Positions 8,873 to 21,619 of a stretch of 64,000 bases of DNA are shown here, in pieces. Numbering within the stretch: the stretch's first letter is position 1; each line of letters begins with the position of its first letter. The DNA comes from Streptomyces venezuelae (GTDB lineage Bacteria; Actinomycetota; Actinomycetes; Streptomycetales; Streptomycetaceae). Both the position numbers and the translations under genes were made by a program. The notes beneath the pieces are model-generated. The model worked only from the letters and a program-made list of their open reading frames with translations. It ran no database searches and was not told the DNA's origin. The DNA is taken from assembly GCF_008642355.1 (NCBI RefSeq), contig NZ_CP029193.1, positions 7,588,001 through 7,652,000 on the forward strand, given 5' to 3'.

Positions 8873-9748
8873 TCAGCGTTCCAGCAGCATCCGCTGGAGT
8901 TCGCGTGCCGCCCGCGGCGGTGCCACGTCGCTGCGGTGGGCCAGGGCGATCGTTCGGTGGAGGCTCGGCTTGGCCAGGGGGGTCATGCGGAGGTCGGGGC
9001 CCGAGCGTTCCGCGACCATGCGGGGGACCACCGCCACGCCCAGGCCCGCTCGGACGAAGCCGAGGACCGCGTCCATTTCGCCGCCCTCCACCGCGAACTC
9101 GGGCTCGAAGCCCTCGGCGCGACAGGCGGAGACGGTGAGTTCTCGCAGGTCGTAGCCGTGACGGAACATCACGAGGCGTTCGCCCTGGAGGTCGGCGATG
9201 CGGACCTCGCGGCCGAGTGAGCGTGCACCCGGTGCCGAGACCACCACCAGGTCCTCGCGGAGCAGTTCGAGGGTGGTGAGGGCCGGGGAGGGGGACGGGA
9301 GGGGGAGGACCACCAGGGCCAGGTCCAGCGCGCCGCGTGCCAGTTCGCGGACCAGATCGTGCGAGCCGCCCTCCTCGATGAGGAGCTGGATCCCCGGGTG
9401 GCGGTCGTGGAAGGCGCGCAGGACGTCCGGGAGCAGGCCCGTGCACACGCTCGGTGTCGCGCCGAGCCGGATCCGGCCACGGCGCAGCTGTGCCAGTTCC
9501 TGCACCTCGATGCGGGCCGTGTCCGCGTCGGCCAGGATGCGTCGGGCGAGGGGGAGCAGCGCCTCGCCCGCGTCCGTCAGGGTGATGTTGCCGCGTGCCC
9601 GGCTGAAGAGTTCGGCGCCCAGTTCCTTCTCCAGGGCGCGGATCTGCTGCGAGAGGGAGGGCTGGGAGACGTGGACCTCTTCCGCCGCCCGCGTGAAGTG
9701 CCGGGTCTCGGCGACGGCCACGAAGTAGTGGAGCTGCTGGAACTGCAT
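8873..9748 (-). CDS. LysR-family transcriptional regulator
   Basis: A 291-residue regulator. The N-terminal helix-turn-helix (1-65) reads LHYFVAVAETRHFTRAAEEVHVSQPSLSQQIRALE, the classic LysR signature. The remainder is the two-lobed effector-binding domain (about 90-290). It is divergent from sdhC with 95 bases between starts, and an imperfect dyad in that gap fits a LysR box. It therefore probably controls sdhCAB, itself, or both. The effector is unknown. Confidence 0.9.
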   Translation of the reverse strand: MQFQQLHYFVAVAETRHFTRAAEEVHVSQPSLSQQIRALEKELGAELFSRARGNITLTDAGEALLPLARRILADADTARIEVQELAQLRRGRIRLGATPSVCTGLLPDVLRAFHDRHPGIQLLIEEGGSHDLVRELARGALDLALVVLPLPSPSPALTTLELLREDLVVVSAPGARSLGREVRIADLQGERLVMFRHGYDLRELTVSACRAEGFEPEFAVEGGEMDAVLGFVRAGLGVAVVPRMVAERSGPDLRMTPLAKPSLHRTIALAHRSDVAPPRAARELQRMLLER

Positions 9749-9769
9749 GGGACCACCGTACGACCCTGC

Positions 9770-9784
9770 ATAGGCTCAGGCTAT
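9770..9784. promoter_or_regulatory. Putative LysR operator
   Basis: A 15-bp imperfect palindrome (ATAGGCT-C-AGGCTAT, six of seven pairs matching) centred between the divergent LysR gene and sdhC. Size and T-N11-A-like symmetry fit a LysR-type binding site. Confidence 0.5.
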
Positions 9785-9805
9785 GGAGATGAGCCGAACC
9801 ATCTC

Positions 9806-9836
9806 TTGGACCGATCGGGACTTTCGGCCTTAGCGT
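9806..9836 (+). promoter_or_regulatory. Candidate sdhC promoter
   Basis: TTGGAC (9806-9811) and TAGCGT (9831-9836) resemble Streptomyces housekeeping -35 and -10 boxes, although the 19-bp spacing is long. The predicted transcription start falls at or next to the sdhC ATG (9844), and no Shine-Dalgarno site is visible. The mRNA may therefore be leaderless. Confidence 0.45.
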
Positions 9837-9843
9837 CTCTGAC

Positions 9844-10551
9844 ATGGCTCTGGCAACGCGGACGGACAAACGGCCGTCCATGACCCGTACGCTCTGGGAC
9901 TCCACCATCGGCAAGAAAACGGTGATGGCGGTCAGCGGCTTGATCATGCTGCTCTATCTGTTCCTGCACATGATCGGGAACCTGAAGATCTTCTTCGGCC
10001 CCGCGGAGATCAACCACTACGCGCACTGGCTCCGCACCCTCGGCGAGCCCTTCATGCACTACGAATGGACGCTCTGGCTGTTCCGCGTCGTGCTCGTCGC
10101 CGCCGTCGTCGCGCACGCCGTGTCCGCGTACCAGCTGAGCCGCCGCGACATCAAGGCGCGCCCCACCCAGTACGTGCACAAGCGGCGCGAGGCGAGCTTC
10201 GCGACCCGCACCATGCGCTGGGGCGGCATCATCATCGCCCTCTTCATCGTCTGGCACATCCTGGATCTGACGACCGGCACCGTGCACCCGGACGGCTATG
10301 AGCACCTGAAGCCGTACCAGAACATCGTGGACACCTTCTCCACCTGGTACGGCAACGTCGTCTACATCGTCGCCGTGGTCGCCGTCGGCTTCCACGTGCG
10401 GCACGGACTGTGGAGCGCCGCGCAGACCCTGGGCGTGGGCACCGCGACCCGCAACCGCGTCCTCAAGCCCCTCGCCAACGGTCTCGCCCTCGTGCTGACC
10501 GTGGGCTTCGTCTCCGTACCCGTGGCCGTCATGACCGGACTGGTGAGCTGA
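9844..10551 (+). CDS. sdhC: Succinate dehydrogenase cytochrome b subunit (type B, five helices)
   Basis: A 235-residue membrane anchor for succinate:quinone oxidoreductase. Five hydrophobic helices are visible, with conserved histidines for di-heme ligation within them (LFLHMIGN, VVAHAVSAY, FIVWHILD, VGFHVRHGLW). This is the single-anchor diheme type found in actinobacteria and Bacillus, in which no separate SdhD exists. It is the first gene of sdhC-sdhA-sdhB, with the next ATG 4 bases after its stop. From memory it corresponds to the SCO0924 locus of S. coelicolor. Confidence 0.9.
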   Translation: MALATRTDKRPSMTRTLWDSTIGKKTVMAVSGLIMLLYLFLHMIGNLKIFFGPAEINHYAHWLRTLGEPFMHYEWTLWLFRVVLVAAVVAHAVSAYQLSRRDIKARPTQYVHKRREASFATRTMRWGGIIIALFIVWHILDLTTGTVHPDGYEHLKPYQNIVDTFSTWYGNVVYIVAVVAVGFHVRHGLWSAAQTLGVGTATRNRVLKPLANGLALVLTVGFVSVPVAVMTGLVS

Positions 10552-10554
10552 CCC

Positions 10555-12509
<1,955 letters not shown>

Positions 12510-12513
<4 letters not shown>

Positions 12514-13256
12514 AGCTCACCCTGCGCGTCTGGCGCCAGAAGAACGCCGACGCCGACGGAGCGATGTCCACGTACGAAGTGGACGGAATCTCCTCCGACA
12601 TGTCCTTCCTCGAAATGCTCGACACCCTCAACGAAGAGCTCATCGTCAAGGGCGAGGACCCCGTCGCCTTCGACCACGACTGCCGCGAGGGCATCTGCGG
12701 GGCCTGCTCGCTCGTCATCAACGGCGACGCGCACGGCCCCGAGCGCACCACCACCTGCCAGCTCCACATGCGCTCCTTCGAGGACGGCGACACGATCGAC
12801 ATCGAGCCGTGGCGCGCCTCGGCCTTCCCCGTCGTCAAGGACCTGGTGGTGGACAGGTCCGCCTTCGACCGCATCATCCAGTCCGGCGGCTACATCAGCG
12901 CACCGACCGGCTCGGCGCCCGAGGCGCACGCCGCGCCGGTGCCCAAGCCGGACGCGGACTCCGCCTTCGAGCACGCCGAGTGCATCGGCTGCGGGGCGTG
13001 CGTGGCGGCCTGCCCCAACGGGTCGGCGATGCTCTTCACCTCGGCCAAGGTCAACCACCTGAACGTGCTTCCGCAGGGCGCCCCCGAGCGGGAGACCCGG
13101 GTGCTCGACATGGTCGCGCAGATGGACGCCGAGGGCTTCGGCGGCTGCACGCTCACCGGTGAGTGCGCCACCGCCTGCCCGAAGGGCATTCCGCTGCCGT
13201 CCATCGCCGCCATGAACAAGGAGTGGCTGCGGGCCACCCGGAAGGTGAGCCGCTAG
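12510..13256 (+). CDS. sdhB: Succinate dehydrogenase iron-sulfur subunit
   Basis: A 248-residue electron-transfer subunit. An N-terminal plant-type [2Fe-2S] domain ([10 protein letters not shown] with a later TTCQLH) is followed by a C-terminal domain with two cysteine clusters, [15 protein letters not shown] and [14 protein letters not shown], for the [4Fe-4S] and [3Fe-4S] centres. It passes electrons from FAD to the heme and quinone in SdhC. Start ATG at 12510 overlaps the sdhA stop. Confidence 0.95.
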
Positions 13257-13265
13257 CGAGGACGC

Positions 13266-15614
13266 CTATCGGAGCGGTCGGCGCGCCCGTGCCAGGTACG
13301 GCGCGGTGCGGCTGCCCTCCGCGCGCGCCACCTCCGCGGGCGGGCCCGCCGCCACCACGAGTCCGCCGCGGTCGCCACCGCCGGGGCCGAGGTCGATGAC
13401 CCAGTCCGCGCCCGCGACCACCGCCATGTCGTGCTCGACGACGACCACGGAGTTGCCGCCGTCGACCAGTTCGTGCAGGCGGTGGGTGAGGACCTCCACG
13501 TCGGCCGGGTGCAGGCCGGTCGTGGGCTCGTCCAGGAGGTAGAGCGTGTGGCCACGCCGGACGCGCTGCAACTCGCTCGCCAGCTTGATGCGTTGGGCCT
13601 CGCCGCCCGAGAGCTCCGTGGCGGGCTGGCCGAGGCGCAGATAGCCGAGGCCGACGTCGAGGAGCGTGCGCAGGCTGCGCACGACGGCCGGGGTGTCGGC
13701 GAAGAAGTCCGCGGCGGCCTCGACGGTCAGGTCGAGGACCTCCGCGATGTTCCGTCCCTGGTACGTCACTTCGAGAGTCTCGGGGTTGTAGCGGGCGCCC
13801 GCGCAGTCGGGGCACGGCGCGTACGTGCTCGGCAGGAAGAGCAGCTCCACGCTGACGAAGCCCTCGCCCTGGCAGGTCTCGCAGCGGCCGCCCGCCACGT
13901 TGAAGGAGAACCGGCCCACCCCGTAACCGCGCTCCTTCGACGTGTCCGTGGCCGCGAAGACCTTGCGCACGACGTCGAAGAGGCCCGTGTACGTGGCGAG
14001 GTTGGAGCGCGGGGTGCGCCCGATCGGCTTCTGGTCGACACACACCAGCCGTCCGACCCCCGGCAGCTCCTCGGTGATCTCGCCGACGAGCGTGGACTTG
14101 CCCGAACCCGACACACCCGTGACGGCGGTGAAGGCGCCGAGCGGGATCTCCGCCGTCACTCCGCGCAGGTTGTGCCGGGCGACCGGGCCGACCTTCAACC
14201 AGCCCTGCGGAGTGCGCACGTCACGGGCGGACGGGGCCGCGCGGTCGAAGAGGAAGCGGGCCGTCGCCGACTCGTCGACGCCTTCGAGTTCCGCCACCGG
14301 ACCGCTGTGCAGGACCCGCCCGCCGTGCTCGCCCGCCTGCGGCCCGACGTCGACGAGCCAGTCGGCGTGCCGTACGACATCGAGGTGGTGCTCCACGACG
14401 AAGACGGAGTTGCCCGCCGCCTTGAGCCGGTCCAGGACCGTCAACAGGGCCTCAGTGTCGGCCGGATGCAGTCCCGCCGACGGCTCGTCCAGGACGTACA
14501 CGACCCCGAAGAGCCCCGAGCGCAGCTGCGTCGCGAGGCGCAGGCGCTGCAGTTCGCCCGCCGACAGGGTGGGCGTGGCGCGGTCCGGGCTGAGGTAACC
14601 GAGACCGAGCTCGGTGACGGTCGCGATGCGCGCGAGGAGGTCCTCCGTCAGGACACGCGCCGTCTCGGACGTGTCCGCGGCCCCGGCCAGGGCCTCGGCG
14701 AGCTCGGACAGCGGCAGCGCGGCGAGTTCGGCGATCGTGCGGCCCGCGAATGTCACCGCCATCGCCTCCGGACGCAGCCTGCTCCCGCCGCACCCGGGGC
14801 ACGGCGCGCTCGCGAGGAACCGCTCGGCCTTCGCGCGCAGCGTCTGGCTCTTGGAGTCCGCGAAGGTCTTCAGGACGTAGCGCCGGGCGCTCATGTACGT
14901 GCCCTGGTAGGGGCGGTGGATCCGGCCCGCCTCGCGCACCGGGTGCACCGTCACCACGGGCTGCTCGTCCGTGAACAGGATCCAGTCGCGCTCCGACTGC
15001 GGGAGTTCGCGCCACGGCCGGTCCACGTCGTATCCGAGCGCGTCGAGGACATCGCGCAGGTTCTTGCCCTGCCACGCCCCGGGCCAGGCCGCGATGGCGC
15101 CCTCGCGGATGGACAGCGACGGGTCGGGGACGAGCAGTTCCTCGGTGGTGCGGTGCACGCGGCCGAGGCCGTGGCACTCGGGGCAGGCGCCGGCCGCCGT
15201 GTTGGGCGAGAAGGCGTCCGAGTCGAGCCGCTCGGCGCCCTCCGGGTAGCGGCCCGCGCGCGAGAAGAGCATGCGCAGGGAGTTGGACAGGGTGGTGACC
15301 GTGCCGACTGAGGAGCGGGACGTCGGCGCCGAGCGGCGCTGCTGGAGCGAGACGGCGGGCGGCAGACCGGTGATCTCGCCGACCTTCGGCGCACCCACCT
15401 GGTGGATCAGACGCCGCGCGTACGGGGCGACGGACTCGAAGTACCGCCGCTGCGCCTCCGCGTAGATCGTGCCGAACGCGAGCGACGACTTTCCGGAGCC
15501 GGACACGCCCGTGAAGACGACCAGGACATCACGCGGAATGTCCACGTCGACGCCCTGCAGATTGTGCTCCCGGGCGCCCCGGACGCGTACGAACGGATCG
15601 TGAGGGCTGTGCAT
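13266..15614 (-). CDS. UvrA-like (class II / drug-resistance type) ABC ATPase
   Basis: A 782-residue protein with two ABC halves. The N-terminal Walker A is GVSGSGKSS and the second GVSGSGKST. Signature regions read [12 protein letters not shown] and [12 protein letters not shown]; Walker B regions are [11 protein letters not shown] and [11 protein letters not shown]. Zinc-type cysteine pairs ([22 protein letters not shown]) are present. It is clearly shorter than housekeeping UvrA (about 950-1000 residues), as in UvrA2/DrrC-like proteins linked to DNA-binding drug resistance. It lies convergent to sdhB and just outside the peptide cluster. A role in self-protection is possible but a phenylglycine peptide is not an obvious DNA binder, so it is more likely an unrelated neighbour. 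Confidence 0.85.
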   Translation of the reverse strand: MHSPHDPFVRVRGAREHNLQGVDVDIPRDVLVVFTGVSGSGKSSLAFGTIYAEAQRRYFESVAPYARRLIHQVGAPKVGEITGLPPAVSLQQRRSAPTSRSSVGTVTTLSNSLRMLFSRAGRYPEGAERLDSDAFSPNTAAGACPECHGLGRVHRTTEELLVPDPSLSIREGAIAAWPGAWQGKNLRDVLDALGYDVDRPWRELPQSERDWILFTDEQPVVTVHPVREAGRIHRPYQGTYMSARRYVLKTFADSKSQTLRAKAERFLASAPCPGCGGSRLRPEAMAVTFAGRTIAELAALPLSELAEALAGAADTSETARVLTEDLLARIATVTELGLGYLSPDRATPTLSAGELQRLRLATQLRSGLFGVVYVLDEPSAGLHPADTEALLTVLDRLKAAGNSVFVVEHHLDVVRHADWLVDVGPQAGEHGGRVLHSGPVAELEGVDESATARFLFDRAAPSARDVRTPQGWLKVGPVARHNLRGVTAEIPLGAFTAVTGVSGSGKSTLVGEITEELPGVGRLVCVDQKPIGRTPRSNLATYTGLFDVVRKVFAATDTSKERGYGVGRFSFNVAGGRCETCQGEGFVSVELLFLPSTYAPCPDCAGARYNPETLEVTYQGRNIAEVLDLTVEAAADFFADTPAVVRSLRTLLDVGLGYLRLGQPATELSGGEAQRIKLASELQRVRRGHTLYLLDEPTTGLHPADVEVLTHRLHELVDGGNSVVVVEHDMAVVAGADWVIDLGPGGGDRGGLVVAAGPPAEVARAEGSRTAPYLARARRPLR

Positions 15615-15725
15615 GGGCGGGGCTCCGTACGCGGCTCGGGGGCAAACCCCACGATTCTAGTCCGCGTGCTCGACCCGCTGCCAATCGTGCCGCCGTTCGC
15701 CGCGCGCCCGCCGATCGGCTGTATC

Positions 15726-15742
15726 GGAGAAAGCATTTCTCC
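15726..15742. promoter_or_regulatory. Perfect 17-nt palindromic hairpin at the cluster edge
   Basis: GGAGAAA-GCA-TTTCTCC lies in a locally AT-rich gap (15615-15810) between the UvrA-like gene start and the hmo stop. It could be the terminator of the hmaS-hmo operon (minus strand) or an operator for the UvrA-like gene. The sequence does not decide. Confidence 0.4.
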
Positions 15743-15810
15743 TTACCCTGTCCGGTCGTGCCCCGGTATTCAATTGCCGATGGACGCTTGAATTCCTCCC
15801 GCTCGTCGTG

Positions 15811-18108
<2,298 letters not shown>

Positions 18109-18243
18109 CCACGCGCGCAATGGACGGCCCATGGGTGTCCAAGACGCGTAGCGTCCAAGAAACCGAAGGGAAAATGTGGGGCGGGATTCCGGCCGTAAAA
18201 TCGGCGGGCCTTTCCGTTTATGGGCGGTGCCTTTTCGAACGGG

Positions 18244-19105
18244 TGCTACACCGACGTGGCGTCGGTGAAGGCGGGCCCCTAGCGGGCCGCCCTGAGCCAC
18301 GCCCCCGACCCGCACCGCTACATCGGCGGGCATCCGCTCGCGGGCCGTGAGCGCGCCGGCCCGCTCGCCGCCCGCGCCGACCTCTTCCGCGACCGCAACT
18401 GGGTGCTCACGCCGTCCCGGCTGACCACGGACGACGCCTTCGACCGGGCTCTGGAGCTGGTCGCCCTGTGTGAGGCCGTCCCGGTCGTGGTGCGCAGCCA
18501 GAACCACGACGCGGCGGTGGCCGTGACCTCTCACGTGCCCCACCTCATGGCCGGCCTGATGGCCGCGAGGCTGTGCGAGGGCCCGGCCGACGTGCCCAGC
18601 CTCGCCGGACAGGGGCTGCGCGACGCCACCCCGCCTCGTACCGGTGCTCGACGAGCTTGCCCGGCCCGGCGGCGGGCGCGACCACGGCATGCTCACCCTC
18701 GTGGACCTCCTCGACCGGGGCGTCTCCGGGCTCGCGGAGATCCCGGACACCCGGCCGGACGCGACGGGCCGGGCCAGTCGGGTGTGGGTCGCCGTCGCTG
18801 ACCGCCCCGGAGAGCTGGCGCGGCTGCTCACCGCCGCGGCGGAGGCGGGAGCTGCCGCGGACGACGCCCGCGTCGAGAGTGCGGGCCCGGCGGGCGGTGT
18901 CGACGGTGCGGACGACGCGGGCGGTGCGTCCGTCTCGCGGTTCGTCGTACGCTTCGGCGTTCCGGCCCGGACCGCCGACCGGCTCGTGGCCGTGCTCGAC
19001 GCCGGGGGCTGGGATGTCGTACGAGAAGACCCCCACGGCTCCGCCGACGCGCTCGACCGCGACCTCGATGGAGTGCCGCTCGCGGACACGGTCCGATCCG
19101 GCCGT
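18244..19105 (+). pseudogene. Degenerate prephenate dehydrogenase remnant
   Basis: Conceptual translation gives unmistakable prephenate dehydrogenase pieces: YTDVASVKAGP, then an in-frame TAG at 18280-18282, then HRYIGGHPLAGRERAGPLAA and ADLFRDRNWVL, and SHVPHLMAGLMA through GQGLRDAT. The frame then shifts near 18640, where about 30 or more family residues are missing. It resumes with HGMLTLVDLLDRGVSGLAEIP and an ACT-like tail. The N-terminal NAD-binding Rossmann half is absent. In glycopeptide-type clusters an intact prephenate dehydrogenase supplies 4-hydroxyphenylpyruvate for Hpg and Tyr, so this looks like a pathway gene that decayed in place. Confidence 0.75.
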
Positions 19106-19130
19106 CGCCCACCGTCACCGTCGGCGAGCA

Positions 19131-19175
19131 TGTTCACGCGTGTCCGTGCGTGTCCGTGTCTGTCCGCCCCTGTCC
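19131..19175 (+). promoter_or_regulatory. Helically phased TGTCC direct repeats upstream of the HpgT-DpgABC operon
   Basis: TGTCC starts at 19141, 19151, 19161 and 19171, exactly 10 bp apart, and a weaker TGTTC starts at 19131. The array ends 110 bases before the ATG at 19285. Evenly phased direct repeats are typical sites for activators that bind as multimers on one face of DNA, such as SARP regulators. Confidence 0.5.
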
Positions 19176-19284
19176 AAGTGTGCGAATCGGTCGGTTGGAC
19201 GCGCTGTTGGTCCGTCGAGAACCGTGTGACTCTGAGCGACGGATGGCACTTTCCCGATAACTTCCGGACGCCTGGGAGACATTC

Positions 19285-21516
19285 ATGCCGGAACAGACCG
19301 AGGACGCGGATCAGGGTGGCGCGTCGGCCGCGAACCGCGAGGCGTTCGAGCGCAGGGGACTGCGCCAGGGCGGCCCGCCGACTCCCGGGCCGCCCGACAC
19401 CACCGTGAAGGTCCTCGGCCGCGTGTGGTCGGCGCCCCTGGTCGTCGGACCGCTCGCCGCCCCCGCACGGCCCGGCGGTGAACTCGCCGTGGTCCGGGCC
19501 GCAGGAGCTGCCCAACTCCCTTGCGTTGTCGGCGCCTTCGCCGAGCGGACCTTCGCCGAACTCGGCTCGGCGACCGAGGTCCCGCCGTGGCTGCGCACCT
19601 ACGCCTTCCGCGCGCACGCCACCGAACGGCACCTCGCCGAACGCGCCGAGGACGCCGGATTCGGCGCCGTCCTCCTCGCCGTGGGCGGCCTCGACGACAT
19701 CCGCCTCAAACGGGCCGCCGCCCCCGCCAACCTGACGGAGCGGGGGCCACTGGGCGACGTACGCTCCCTGCTCACCGCCCACGCCGACTGGGCCGATGTG
19801 GAACGTCTCCGCGCCACCACGACCCTGCCGCTGCTCGTCGCCGGGGTACGGACCACGTCCGACGCGCGGCGCGCCCTCGACAGCGGTGCCGACGGTGTCG
19901 TCGTCACCTCGCTCGACGCGCTCCCCGGCATCGCGGAGACCGTCGGGGGGCGTTGCCCCGTCCTCCTGAGCGGCGGTGTCCGGCGCGGTGCCGACGTGCT
20001 GACGGCGGTCGCGGACGGCGCCGACGCGGTGTTCGCGGGGCGCCCCGTCCTGCACGGGCTGCGGTCCTGCGGGCGGGCGGGCGTGGCGGAGGTCCTCGAT
20101 GGCCTCGTCCGGGAGCTTGGCGACGCGATGACGTTCACCGGCACCGCCACGGTCGCGGACATCGGCCCCGGCCTGGTCCGCACCGGACCCCGCCCGGCAG
20201 CCGACCCGGCGCCGCCCCCGGCCACCCGGCCGCTGCGGAGGGCCGAACTCCACGCCAGCGTGTCCGACCCCGTCCTGGACACCATGACGTTCCTCAACGA
20301 GATCACCACCCGCTACCCCGAGGCGATCTCCTTCGCGCCGGGCCGCCCCTACGACGGGTTCTTCGACAGCGAGCAGATCTTCACCCACCTGCGCAGGTAC
20401 CTGAACCACCTGGAGGAACAGGGAAGTTCGCCGCAGCAGGTGCGGACCGCCATGTACCAGTACGGACCCACGGCGGGCCTCATCCGCGAGATCATCGCCG
20501 AATCGCTGCGCGCCGACGAGAACATCGACGTACCGGCCGGGTCCATCGTGGTGACGGTCGGCGCGCAGGAAGCCATGCTCCTCGTGCTGCGCGCCCTGAT
20601 CACGGGCCCCGACGACGTGCTCCTCGTCTCCAGCCCCTGCTACGTCGGCATCACCGGCGCGGCCCGCCTCCTGGACGTCGCCGTGACCCCGGTGGACGAG
20701 CGCGAGGACGGCGTGTCCTGCGCCGACCTGGAGGCGGTGATCAGGAGCGAACGGGCCCGCGGACGCAGGCCCCGCGCCTTCTACGTCGTCCCCGACCACT
20801 CGAACCCGTCGGGCACCACCATGGGCCCGCGGGCCCGCGCCGAACTCCTCGAACTCGCCGCGCGGCACGGCATCCTGATCATCGAGGACAGCCCGTACCG
20901 TCTGGTCAGCCCCGGCCCGCCGCTGCCGACCCTGAAGTCCCAGGACCCCGCCCACACGGTCGTGCACATCGGCTCCTTCTCCAAGACGGTGTTCCCCGGC
21001 GCCCGCGTCGGGTTCGTCGTCGCCGACCAGCCCGTCGTCGACGCGTCCGGACGCACCGGGCTGCTCGCCGACGAACTCGCCAAGATCAAGAGCATGGTGA
21101 CGGTCAACACCTCGTCGCTCAGCCAGGCAGCCGTGGCGGGCACGCTCCTCGCGGCGGGCGGGAAGGTCTCGGAGCTCAACAGCGCGGCGGCCGCGTACTA
21201 CGGCGACGCCATGCGGGCCACGCTCAGGGAGCTCGGCGCGCACCTTTCCCCGGGGCGCCGCGAGGCCCTGGGCGTGCGGTGGAACGAACCCACCGGCGGC
21301 TTCTTCCTCACCCTGCGGGTGCCGTTCCGCGCGGACAACGACGCGCTGATCCGCTCGGCGCAGGACTTCGGTGTCATCTGGACACCGATGACGTACTTCC
21401 ATCCCGGCGGCGGTGGCCTGCACGGCATCCGCCTGTCGACCAGCTATCTGACGCCCGCCCAGATCAGCGAGGGCGTCGCACGGCTCGTGCGGTTCATCGA
21501 GTCCGAGACCGCATGA
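19285..21516 (+). CDS. hpgT: Hydroxyphenylglycine aminotransferase fused to a degenerate hydroxymandelate-oxidase domain
   Basis: A 743-residue fusion. Residues about 320-743 are a fold-type I PLP aminotransferase (VVTVGAQEAMLL, PDHSNPSGTTM, SFSK with Lys567 as the probable PLP lysine, GARVGFVV). This is the enzyme expected to convert 4-hydroxyphenylglyoxylate to L-Hpg and 3,5-dihydroxyphenylglyoxylate to L-Dpg. Residues 1-315 resemble the FMN oxidase Hmo. However, the catalytic SNHGGRQLD is reduced to VVTSLDALP, LPLVLKG reads LPLLVAG, and the TVDVPWMGRR segment is missing. That half is therefore probably a non-catalytic pseudo-domain, possibly used to dock the stand-alone Hmo. ATG at 19285 has GGGAG upstream. 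Confidence 0.85.
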   Translation: MPEQTEDADQGGASAANREAFERRGLRQGGPPTPGPPDTTVKVLGRVWSAPLVVGPLAAPARPGGELAVVRAAGAAQLPCVVGAFAERTFAELGSATEVPPWLRTYAFRAHATERHLAERAEDAGFGAVLLAVGGLDDIRLKRAAAPANLTERGPLGDVRSLLTAHADWADVERLRATTTLPLLVAGVRTTSDARRALDSGADGVVVTSLDALPGIAETVGGRCPVLLSGGVRRGADVLTAVADGADAVFAGRPVLHGLRSCGRAGVAEVLDGLVRELGDAMTFTGTATVADIGPGLVRTGPRPAADPAPPPATRPLRRAELHASVSDPVLDTMTFLNEITTRYPEAISFAPGRPYDGFFDSEQIFTHLRRYLNHLEEQGSSPQQVRTAMYQYGPTAGLIREIIAESLRADENIDVPAGSIVVTVGAQEAMLLVLRALITGPDDVLLVSSPCYVGITGAARLLDVAVTPVDEREDGVSCADLEAVIRSERARGRRPRAFYVVPDHSNPSGTTMGPRARAELLELAARHGILIIEDSPYRLVSPGPPLPTLKSQDPAHTVVHIGSFSKTVFPGARVGFVVADQPVVDASGRTGLLADELAKIKSMVTVNTSSLSQAAVAGTLLAAGGKVSELNSAAAAYYGDAMRATLRELGAHLSPGRREALGVRWNEPTGGFFLTLRVPFRADNDALIRSAQDFGVIWTPMTYFHPGGGGLHGIRLSTSYLTPAQISEGVARLVRFIESETA

Positions 21517-21619
21517 CCCCGCGCCACACACGACTCCGCCCCACGAGAAGGGACCTGACCGTGACCGGCACCACGCGGCATCTGCGCAGCAAACCACGTA
21601 TGTGGGGGTGGACCTTCCG

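Noticed and set aside
18403..18801. An intact small gene at the pdh remnant
   Set aside because: The frame is real only through GQGLRDAT and then becomes Arg/Pro-rich noise, while homology continues in another frame.
19285..20230. The fused N-terminal domain as a second active hydroxymandelate oxidase
   Set aside because: The active-site His, Arg and Lys and the substrate-loop Asp/Arg segment are all missing by eye alignment with the intact Hmo.
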